Source: Rhizobium sp. 18055 (GTDB lineage: Bacteria; Pseudomonadota; Alphaproteobacteria; Rhizobiales; Rhizobiaceae). Taken from it: 64,000 nucleotides of DNA. Below are positions 8,886 to 16,001 of this stretch, piece after piece. The notes under the pieces are model-generated. The model saw only the letters and a list, made by a program, of their open reading frames with translations. It was not told the origin of the DNA and searched no databases. Where the stretch lies: assembly GCF_902706285.1 (NCBI RefSeq), contig NZ_CACSKD010000001.1, positions 186,001 through 250,000 of the forward strand. Reading direction: 5' to 3'. The position numbers and the translations under genes were made by a program. Numbering within the stretch: position 1 is the first letter of the stretch; every line of letters starts with the position of its first letter.

Positions 8886-10505
8886 CTACTGGTGTTTGCC
8901 GAGGCGGCGCTCGTCGAAGGACAGGAAGTGACGCACCACGGGCTTTTCAGGACCGACGTGAAATTGCATCACCTCGCTCTGGACATCGGCATCGGTGTGC
9001 GAGACGCGCTGGTGTTGCCTCAGATGTTCTGCCCAGGATTCGACCAGGAACCATTCGACGATCAGTTCCGGATTGGCGGCATCCTCGGTCACGCCCCAGG
9101 CGTAGGCGCCGTCACGGCGTCTTTCATGCGAGAGGCGGCTCAGCGCGTGCAGGAACCTGGCGTTGTTCTCCTTGGCCACCCGATATTCGATGAGGATCAG
9201 GACAGGGCCGCGATCATGCTCGACCGGTTGCGACGTCAGCGGCTCGGGCCAGTGGTTGGAGGCGACGAGATCGGCTTCGCCAAGCGGCAGCTTGACCCGG
9301 TGCATGATCAGGCCGGCGACGACGAGGCCTGCAGCCGAGATCAGCAGTGCTGTCGGAACACCCGTTTCCTGCGCGACAAAGCCCCAGCCAAGGCTGCCGA
9401 TGGTCATCGCACCGTTGAACACCGTGAGATAGATCGCAAGCGCGCGGCCACGCACCCAGTTCGGCAGAACGGCCTGCGCCACGCCGTTCATCGTGGTCAG
9501 CGCAATGATCCAGGCGGCGCCGAGGACGAGCAGGATGGCAATGGCGAGCCATTTCGGCGGAGCCATTGAAAGAACCGCCATGACGAAGGCTGTCGCAAAC
9601 ACCGAGACGAGCAGAAGCGCATCCGGTCCCAGCCTCTGCCGCAGCCGGGGAAGGACCAGGGCTCCACCGATGGCACCGGCGCCGACAGCGCCGAGCAGCA
9701 CGCCATAGAAGCCAGCCGTGCCACCGAGCAGCGTGCGTGCGACCAGCGGCAGCAGCGCCCACACGGCACTTGCGAAGGCGAAGAACACGGCAGCACGCAG
9801 AAGCACGACATGCAATTCCTTGCTGGCGCGCGCATAGCGAAGGCCGGCCCGAAACGCACCGGTGAAATTTTCCGACAGTTCGCCGCCGTCGTTCTTCGGC
9901 CGCTTCCACCAGATGAGTGCAGCGATGACAAAGATGTAGCTTGTCACATCGGCGCCATAGGTGACGGCTGCCCCAAGCGACGCCAGGATCAGACCACCGA
10001 CTGCCGGCCCGATCGAGCGGGAAATATTGATGCCGAGCGAGTTGAGGGCAATCGCGCTTTTCAGATCGGGCTTGGCGACCAGCTCCGGTACGATCGCCTG
10101 CCAAGCCGGCGCGACAAGCGCAGCGCCGATGCCGCCGAGAAAGGTGAGCCCGATCAGGGCTTCGATGGTCAGCATCGAGAAATGTGACAGCGTCATCAGA
10201 GTGATGCTGACGCAGGCGAGCAGGATCTGCACCGAAATCAGCAGCTTCCGCCGATCCATGATATCGGAAAGCACACCGGCCGGGATTGCCAGCAGGAAGA
10301 TCGGCAAAGTGCCCGCCGCCTGGATCATCGCGACGGCGGCAGGCGATGCGGAGAGATCGGTGACGAGCCAGGAACTCGCCACGTCACGCATGAAGCTCCC
10401 GGTGTTTCCGAGGATGGTGGCAATCCACAGGACTGCGAACGTTGTCTGGCGCAACGGCGCAAAGCCACTTGTGGATGTTGGCGTCTTCGCCGTTACGTCG
10501 GTCAT
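8886..10505 (-). CDS. MFS exporter fused to an antibiotic-biosynthesis-monooxygenase-like tail
   Basis: A 539-aa protein. Residues about 15-400 form a twelve-helix major facilitator of the EntS/MFS_3 type (LRQTTFAVLWIATILGNTGS; MDRRKLLISVQ in loop 2-3). Residues about 425-530 are a soluble ferredoxin-like alpha/beta domain (VLILIEYRVAKENNARFLHA, then WFLVESWAEHLRQHQRV) resembling ABM-type monooxygenases. This layout is seen in other proteobacterial MFS_3 proteins. It probably exports a small molecule; the soluble tail may sense or modify it. The neighbours suggest detoxification, but substrate prediction is not possible. Confidence 0.86.
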   Translation of the reverse strand: MTDVTAKTPTSTSGFAPLRQTTFAVLWIATILGNTGSFMRDVASSWLVTDLSASPAAVAMIQAAGTLPIFLLAIPAGVLSDIMDRRKLLISVQILLACVSITLMTLSHFSMLTIEALIGLTFLGGIGAALVAPAWQAIVPELVAKPDLKSAIALNSLGINISRSIGPAVGGLILASLGAAVTYGADVTSYIFVIAALIWWKRPKNDGGELSENFTGAFRAGLRYARASKELHVVLLRAAVFFAFASAVWALLPLVARTLLGGTAGFYGVLLGAVGAGAIGGALVLPRLRQRLGPDALLLVSVFATAFVMAVLSMAPPKWLAIAILLVLGAAWIIALTTMNGVAQAVLPNWVRGRALAIYLTVFNGAMTIGSLGWGFVAQETGVPTALLISAAGLVVAGLIMHRVKLPLGEADLVASNHWPEPLTSQPVEHDRGPVLILIEYRVAKENNARFLHALSRLSHERRRDGAYAWGVTEDAANPELIVEWFLVESWAEHLRQHQRVSHTDADVQSEVMQFHVGPEKPVVRHFLSFDERRLGKHQ

Positions 10506-10621
10506 GGGAAAGCTCCCGGCTCATGTCAGTTTTTTATGTCTTGGGCGCCGGAAGGCCGACGACCAGTTGGTTCAGCTCGAGCCGGGCGAATCGTAGCTCG
10601 GCTTCGATATTGCTATCGCGG

Positions 10622-11068
10622 CTAACGTCTGGCAGAGCGGCCGAAGTCATGAAGTGCGACGAATACGAATGCACCGCAAAGACCGATATGTTCAAAAAAG
10701 CCGTTCATCGCCATGGAGCGTTCCATACCGGGTGGCAGTTCCCAGAAACGCAGGGCGAGGAAGGTTGCCATCAGGGTGAAGACAGCAAGCGCGCCGGCGG
10801 CCGCCCAGCGGAAGACACCCGAAATGACCAGCGCCGACATGGCGAGCTCGAATATGATCACTGCGACCGCAAACAGCGGCGCCGGCGACAGGCCGAAGTG
10901 GTTCATCTCGCCGATCGCGCCGCTGAAGTCGAAGATCTTCACGAGCGGGCCCTGAATATAGGCCGAGCACAGTGCGGTCAGCGCGAGGATATGCAGTGCT
11001 GGGGACGTCGCGAGCGCGCTTGCGGCACTCGCAAGAGGGGGTTTGTTGGCAACACGTGGCATCGTCAT
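10622..11068 (-). CDS. DoxX-like small integral membrane protein
   Basis: A 148-aa membrane protein with four predicted helices and the DoxX-family layout (VKIFDFSGAIGEMNHFGL in the first loop, then FELAMSALVISGVFRWAAA and LMATFLALRFWELP). DoxX proteins are often found beside oxidoreductases, but their biochemical role is not settled. The ATG at 11068 has a GAGGGG Shine-Dalgarno and sits 7 bp after the amidohydrolase stop codon, so the two are cotranscribed. A second ATG two codons later, at 11062, is also possible. A longer frame upstream would overlap the amidohydrolase and is not used. Confidence 0.8.
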   Translation of the reverse strand: MTMPRVANKPPLASAASALATSPALHILALTALCSAYIQGPLVKIFDFSGAIGEMNHFGLSPAPLFAVAVIIFELAMSALVISGVFRWAAAGALAVFTLMATFLALRFWELPPGMERSMAMNGFFEHIGLCGAFVFVALHDFGRSARR

Positions 11069-11075
11069 CCGCCCC

Positions 11076-12953
11076 TCACACAGCCCAGCAGGCGCAGCCA
11101 AGCGCACCGAAGAAGCCCTTGAGATCGGCGATCGGCAGTTTCGACGTCCAGGCGCCGGCATGGTCGTGACCATGGACGTTGCAGTCGTTGGCGCAGCCGC
11201 AGGTCGAGATGGCGGTGCGGCGAAGCGAACGCTTGCCCGCACCTTCGGGATCGCCCCAGGCGGCATAGCCGCCGAAGGCGCGCACCGGAGACCAGTCCGG
11301 CATGGCCGGCGGAACGTCGCTCTCGTCGTACTTGGCGAAATCGCCGGAGCCGTAGACGATCTTGCCGCCGACCATGGTGAGGTCGGACGTCAGGAATGAG
11401 ATCTCGTCTTCGGCGCAGGAGAAGAAGTCCTTGTCGGGAACAACAAGATCGGCGAACTGGCCCTTCTCGATGCGCCCCTTCTTGCCTTCCTCGTTGGAAA
11501 ACCAGGTGACGTTCTCCGTCCACATGCGCAATGCCGTCTCGCGGTCGAGGCAATTGGCGCGCGGATAGAGGTTCATGCCGCCGACGGTCTTGCCCGTGAT
11601 CATCCAGGAGAGCGAGACCCAGGGATTGTAGGAGGCGACGCGTGTCGCATCGGTGCCGGCCGAAACCTTGACGCCCTTTTCGATGATCTTGGCAACGGGC
11701 GGCGTTGCTTCAGCAGCGCCAAGGCCGTAGCGTTCGACGAAGTATTCGCCCTGATAGGCCATGCGGTGCTGCACAGCGATGCCGCCGCCGAGCGCCGCGA
11801 TACGGTCGATCGAGCGGTCGGAGATCGTTTCTGCATGGTCGAAGAACCAGTTCAGGCCCTCCAGCGGGATGTCCTGGTTGACCTTCTCGAACACATCGAG
11901 TGCACGCGAGATGGTTTCGTCATAGGTGGCATGGAGACGCCAAGGCCAGCGGTTCTCGGCAAGAATACGCACGACCTCTTCCATCTCGCCTTCCATCTCT
12001 GGCGGCATGTCGGGACGGGGCTGGCGGAAATCCTCGAAGTCGGCCGCGGAGAAGACCAACATCTCGCCGGCGCCGTTGTGGCGGAAATAGTCGTTGCCCT
12101 GCTTGTATTTGACCGAACTCGTCCAGTTGAGGAAGTCGTCCTTCTCGGCCTTGGGCTTCTGCGTAAAGAGATTGTAGGCAAGCCGGACGGTCATCTGGTT
12201 TTCGTCGGCAAGCTTCTGGATGACGGCGTAGTCGTCGGGATAGTTCTGGAACCCGCCGCCCGCATCGATCACGCCGGTGACACCGAGGCGATTGAGCTCG
12301 CGCATGAAGTGGCGGGTGGAGTTGACCTGATATTCGAGCGGCAGCTTCGGGCCCTTGGCCAGCGTCGAATAGAGGATGCCGGCATTGGGCTTGGCGAGCA
12401 GCAGGCCGGTCGGATTGCCCAGCGCGTCGCGGATGATCTCGCCGCCGGGAGGATTGGGCGTGTCCTTGCCGTAACCGACCGCACGAACGGCAGCGCCATT
12501 GAGCAGCGCGCGATCATAGAGGTGGAGCAGGAAGACGGGGGTATCCGGCGCAATGGCGTTGATCTCTTCGATCGTCGGCAGGCGCTTTTCGGCGAACTGG
12601 TGTTCGGTAAAGCCGCCGACGACGCGCACCCATTGGGGAGCCGGCGTATTCGCCACCTGACGCTTCAGCATGTCCATGGCATCGGCCAGCGAACGAACGC
12701 CGTCCCAGCGCAGTTCCATGTTGAAGTTCAGCCCGCCGCGGATGACGTGGGTGTGGTTGTCGATCAGGCCCGGCAGAACGCGCTTGCCCTTGAGATCGAC
12801 GATCTTCGTGTCGGGACCCTTCAGCGCCATGATTTCTTCGTCATGCCCGACGGCCAGGAACTTGCCGTCCTTGATGGCGACGGCGCTGGCATTCGGGTTG
12901 GCACGGTCGAGCGTTGTAAAGAGACCGGTGTGCAAGATCAGATCGGCGAACAT
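11076..12953 (-). CDS. YtcJ-like metal-dependent amidohydrolase
   Basis: A 625-aa amidohydrolase-superfamily enzyme of the YtcJ (amidohydrolase_3) type. The first metal-binding motif is PGLIDNHTHVIRGG. Further conserved blocks are WFFDHAETISDRSIDRIAAL and KVSAGTDATRVASYNPW, and a closing FADLVVPDKDFF-type beta-sandwich segment follows. The last 50 or so residues form an unusual Cys/His-rich tail (CGCANDCNVHGHDH, then GCACWAV). Cytoplasmic hydrolysis of an amide or formamide is expected from the family; the substrate is unknown. It is followed 7 bp later by the DoxX-like gene and preceded by xapX. Confidence 0.86.
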   Translation of the reverse strand: MFADLILHTGLFTTLDRANPNASAVAIKDGKFLAVGHDEEIMALKGPDTKIVDLKGKRVLPGLIDNHTHVIRGGLNFNMELRWDGVRSLADAMDMLKRQVANTPAPQWVRVVGGFTEHQFAEKRLPTIEEINAIAPDTPVFLLHLYDRALLNGAAVRAVGYGKDTPNPPGGEIIRDALGNPTGLLLAKPNAGILYSTLAKGPKLPLEYQVNSTRHFMRELNRLGVTGVIDAGGGFQNYPDDYAVIQKLADENQMTVRLAYNLFTQKPKAEKDDFLNWTSSVKYKQGNDYFRHNGAGEMLVFSAADFEDFRQPRPDMPPEMEGEMEEVVRILAENRWPWRLHATYDETISRALDVFEKVNQDIPLEGLNWFFDHAETISDRSIDRIAALGGGIAVQHRMAYQGEYFVERYGLGAAEATPPVAKIIEKGVKVSAGTDATRVASYNPWVSLSWMITGKTVGGMNLYPRANCLDRETALRMWTENVTWFSNEEGKKGRIEKGQFADLVVPDKDFFSCAEDEISFLTSDLTMVGGKIVYGSGDFAKYDESDVPPAMPDWSPVRAFGGYAAWGDPEGAGKRSLRRTAISTCGCANDCNVHGHDHAGAWTSKLPIADLKGFFGALGCACWAV

Positions 12954-13058
12954 GGAAGACCCTCCAGTTTGGGCTTATTGGCAGCCGCAGCGGCGCTCAA
13001 GAAAAATTGGGAAAGGCTAAGGCGGAAGCGCCGCCGGGACATCTGTGTCAGGTTGACA

Positions 13059-13334
13059 TCAACCCGTTTGCCCATCGTCGGCCTGACGCTTGGCGCCGCC
13101 ATCGCCCTTCGGCAGATGGCCGAACATGTGAGGCTTGACCTGATTGAGCCAGGAAACAGCGGCAGGTTCCTTCGCCATCAGTGTCTTGGCAAGCGGGATA
13201 AGCTGCTCACCGACCAGGATACCGAGCAGACCGATCAGTGCCACAACGGGAGGCGCTGGCGAACGAACGTTGAGAAGGCTGTAGACGATACCGACAAGCA
13301 ACCCGGCACCGAGGGAGAGAAGGTAGATTTTCAT
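13059..13334 (-). CDS. XapX domain membrane protein
   Basis: A 91-aa protein with two membrane helices in the first 55 residues (YLLSLGAGLLVGIVYSLLNV and VALIGLLGILVGEQLIP) followed by a charged cytoplasmic tail. The segment VRSPAPPVVALIGLLGILVGE is diagnostic of the XapX domain. Function is unknown; XapX proteins recur beside isochorismatase-like hydrolases and amidohydrolases, as here. The ATG at 13334 was chosen because the domain begins at residue 1; a longer frame would run through a hairpin. Confidence 0.82.
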   Translation of the reverse strand: MKIYLLSLGAGLLVGIVYSLLNVRSPAPPVVALIGLLGILVGEQLIPLAKTLMAKEPAAVSWLNQVKPHMFGHLPKGDGGAKRQADDGQTG

Positions 13335-13360
13335 TGGGCGATCCTTTGGCAACGGGGTGA

Positions 13361-13390
13361 CGTTCCGTTCGCGATCATGCGAACGGAACG
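13361..13390. terminator. Perfect 12-bp inverted repeat between isochorismatase-like gene and xapX
   Basis: CGTTCCGTTCGC at 13361-13372 and its exact reverse complement at 13379-13390 are separated by GATCAT. It lies in the 79-bp gap inside a same-strand gene run and no T-tract follows. An intercistronic mRNA-stabilising or attenuating hairpin is more likely than a full terminator. Confidence 0.5.
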
Positions 13391-13413
13391 CGCAGGCATC
13401 AGTCCTGCGAGGA

Positions 13414-14070
13414 TCAGTGTGCCTCGGATGCGCCGAACATCTGCTTGGCGTAGATGATGCCGAGACCATAGGCGCCGCCGAATTTCTTGGCGATGCCCGT
13501 CGTCATGTCGTAGGTTTCGGTGCGTGCCCAGTCGCGCTGAAGCTCCAGCATATACTGCAGCGAGGTCATCGGCTGCGCGCCAACCTGAACCATGCGGTCC
13601 ATGGCGCGGTCATGGGCTTCGGTCGAAACGTCACCGCAAGCATCAGCCAGCACGTAAACTTCAAAGCCCTGCTCGATTGCCGACAGCGCGGGACCAACGA
13701 TGCAAACGCCCGTCCAAAGGCCGCTCAGCACTATACGCTTCTTGCCGATCTTGTTGATTTCCTTGATGACTTCAGCGTCTTCCCAGGTGTTCATCGAGGT
13801 GCGGTCGAACAGCTTCTGGCCGGGAAACGCGTCGGTGATTTCGGCAAACATCGGCCCGGAGAAGCTCTTTTCGGCAACCGTCGTCAGGATCGTCGAAACG
13901 CCGAAGCCCTTGGCAGCATTGGCAACCAAGGCTGCGTTGTTGCGGAGGTTGACCGCATCGATGCTCTTGGTCGCGAACGACATCTGCGATTGAAAATCGA
14001 TCATCAGCAGCGTGTGATCGTGCGGCGTCAGAAGCTTGGAGCCCGGCGTCTGGGTCGCTTGAATGGTCAT
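13414..14070 (-). CDS. Isochorismatase-family (YcaC-like) cysteine hydrolase
   Basis: A 218-aa cysteine hydrolase. The catalytic triad is visible: Asp in TLLMIDFQSQM, Lys in TVAEKSF, and Cys in SGLWTGVCIVGPAL. Length and the C-terminal extension fit the YcaC subgroup rather than nicotinamidases, and the substrate of YcaC is unknown. It is the first gene of the minus-strand run, divergent from the small AraC regulator, and likely sets expression of the downstream xapX, amidohydrolase, DoxX, MFS and MBL genes. Confidence 0.87.
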   Translation of the reverse strand: MTIQATQTPGSKLLTPHDHTLLMIDFQSQMSFATKSIDAVNLRNNAALVANAAKGFGVSTILTTVAEKSFSGPMFAEITDAFPGQKLFDRTSMNTWEDAEVIKEINKIGKKRIVLSGLWTGVCIVGPALSAIEQGFEVYVLADACGDVSTEAHDRAMDRMVQVGAQPMTSLQYMLELQRDWARTETYDMTTGIAKKFGGAYGLGIIYAKQMFGASEAH

Positions 14071-14374
14071 GGTTGTCCCTCACAGTGAAGAATGATTTGT
14101 TTCACTCTGCGAATATGACCGGGCGGGCGGATTGGTTCTTGTCTGGATCGGTGCTCATTTGCACTTTCCGACTATGGTTCGGCAGAAAACACGCGCAAGC
14201 GCCACAATGTCATCAACGACTGGCTGTGAGGGCCTCTATCTCAAGTATGCTCCACGCGGATTTCGCACCTTCACAAAACTTCGCGGAGCTTAACTCGCAC
14301 CGCGAGGCGCGGCGGACTATCCAAACTATCGAGGCAATCTGCTTCACCGTTGGACCGCCGAGAAGGAGTTTTCC
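14071..14374. promoter_or_regulatory. Divergent promoter region, hydrolase operon and araC
   Basis: About 300 bp between divergent genes, so it should contain both promoters and the AraC target site. I see no clear -35/-10 pair or strong palindrome. A GAGAAGGAG ribosome binding site precedes the araC start. Confidence 0.5.
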
Positions 14375-14899
14375 ATGCCCGACAGATCATCCGTTTCTTT
14401 CGATAGCGTGAACAAAGGCATCCTTGCCACGGATGTCGCAAAGCTGCTGGAGCAAGCAGGCAATGCGTTTGACCGCGACCTCACTAAGGCGCGCTCCTAC
14501 ATCGAGCAGGCCCGCGCCATGCTCACCAGCACGTTCGACAGCGCGCCGTCTTCGGAAGGTGGCGGTCTTGCGCCATGGCAGATCAAGCGGATTGAGACAT
14601 TCATCAAGGCCAACATCGAAGAAAGCTTTCGCGCTGAAGATCTCGCGGCCGTGGCCCGTTTGAGTGTCAGCCACTTTTCCCGGGCATTTCGCCGGAGCTT
14701 CGATCAATCGCCGCACGCCTATATCCTGTCGCAGCGGATCGGCTATGCCCAGACGTTGTTGCTGACGAGCCGCGAGCCGCTTTCGCAGATCGCGATCAGC
14801 TGCGGCATGGCCGATCAGGCGCATTTCTCGCGCCTGTTTCGCAAACTGACCGGCGAGACACCCAGCCGTTGGCGCCGTGCACGATTGGTTGCGGCGTAA
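14375..14899 (+). CDS. Small AraC family transcriptional regulator
   Basis: A 174-aa AraC/XylS protein made of a short N-terminal region (about 65 residues) and the double helix-turn-helix domain (LAPWQIKRIETFIKANIEES to the end). The second HTH carries PLSQIAISCGMADQAHFSRL, a close match to the family signature. It lacks the usual cupin-type effector domain, so it may act without a small ligand or through a partner. A strong Shine-Dalgarno precedes the ATG. It is divergent from the hydrolase operon, its most likely target. Confidence 0.87.
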   Translation: MPDRSSVSFDSVNKGILATDVAKLLEQAGNAFDRDLTKARSYIEQARAMLTSTFDSAPSSEGGGLAPWQIKRIETFIKANIEESFRAEDLAAVARLSVSHFSRAFRRSFDQSPHAYILSQRIGYAQTLLLTSREPLSQIAISCGMADQAHFSRLFRKLTGETPSRWRRARLVAA

Positions 14900-14965
14900 A
14901 CGGCAGCATGGCCGAACGACATCAGTAAGCACGACGCCCCCGAATGATGGCCAAGGACGGCTTTG

Positions 14966-15976
14966 ATGCGCGACCTAGACAACACAAACCAAAGCCAGGT
15001 CCCGGTCGCCGTGAGCCCTGCTTCGGCTCATCCGGTGCTCGATGATGTGACGCAGGAGTTTCTGGACTATGCCAATGGCTGTGGTCCGGTGCCCACCTAC
15101 ATGACGGACGATGGCACTCGGCGCTTCTGCGCTATGCAGTTTTCCGGCCCGGACGAGTTTCTGGTGATGGTCGAGGACATCAGCCTGCCTGTCGGACCGG
15201 TCGGGTCGATTGACGTTCGGATCGTAAAGCCCGGCAACAGGCCGGACAAACTGCCGGTCCTGCTCTATTTCCCGGGGTGCGGTTGGATCTCCGGCACCCG
15301 TTCGACGCATGATCGGTTCGTGCGGCAACTGGCTGCTTCGGCGGAGGTCGCAGTTCTGTTCATCCAGTATTCTCATGCACCCGCCGCGCGGTTTCCCACC
15401 CAAATCGAAGAGGGCTGTGCCGTCATCGATTATCTCACAGGGTCGGCCGACATCCACGGGCTCGACGCGACGCGTCTTGCCGTTGGTGGAGACGGGACCG
15501 GCGCAAATATCGCCGCTGCGCTCTGTATTCTGGCAAAACGCCGAAAGCAGGCGCCGATCCGCTTCCAGCTGCTTCTCTGCCCGCTGACATCCGATCGGAT
15601 GCCGACAGAATCAAGCGTTGCTTTCGCAGCGGGCCCCTGGTTGACGAAGCCGGCGCTCGACACCTTCATCGAGGCTTATCACGCTGAAGCTCCGCCGCAG
15701 CATGACCCGCTGGCGTTCCCGCTATCGGCGGAGATCAAAGATTTGCAGGGCATGCCGCCAGCGCTGATCATCACGGCAGAAAACGACATGCTGCGGGATG
15801 AGGGCGAGGCTTACGCCAGACGCCTGGTGCGTGCCGGCGTCGATGTCTGTGCGACGCGTTATCTCGCAACGATCCATGATTTCCTGATCATCGACCGCAT
15901 TGCCGAGACAGCTGCTGCCCGAGCTGCGATGGCACAGGTTCAATCCGAGCTTCGACGGGCGCTTGTTCATTCCTGA
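14966..15976 (+). CDS. HSL-type alpha/beta hydrolase homologue lacking the usual nucleophile
   Basis: A 336-aa alpha/beta hydrolase-3 (hormone-sensitive-lipase family) protein. The fold is clear from VLLYFPGCGWISGTRSTHDR, AVLFIQYSHAPAARFPTQIE and PPALIITAENDMLRDEGEAY. Two hallmark motifs are changed. The oxyanion HGGG is replaced by PGCG, and the nucleophile elbow GDSAG reads GDGTG (GGDGTGANIAAAL), so the catalytic Ser is a Gly. The Asp (NDMLRD) and His (IHDF) of the triad remain. It is probably not an ordinary esterase and may bind a ligand instead. The ATG at 14966 is preferred over a TTG just upstream. Confidence 0.84.
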   Translation: MRDLDNTNQSQVPVAVSPASAHPVLDDVTQEFLDYANGCGPVPTYMTDDGTRRFCAMQFSGPDEFLVMVEDISLPVGPVGSIDVRIVKPGNRPDKLPVLLYFPGCGWISGTRSTHDRFVRQLAASAEVAVLFIQYSHAPAARFPTQIEEGCAVIDYLTGSADIHGLDATRLAVGGDGTGANIAAALCILAKRRKQAPIRFQLLLCPLTSDRMPTESSVAFAAGPWLTKPALDTFIEAYHAEAPPQHDPLAFPLSAEIKDLQGMPPALIITAENDMLRDEGEAYARRLVRAGVDVCATRYLATIHDFLIIDRIAETAAARAAMAQVQSELRRALVHS

Positions 15977-16001
15977 AGAACAGCGCCCGTCGAGCAGCCG
16001 G

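Noticed and set aside
11766..13457. A 563-codon open frame on the plus strand
   Set aside because: It is antisense to the amidohydrolase, xapX and the isochorismatase-like gene; the translated product has no family features.
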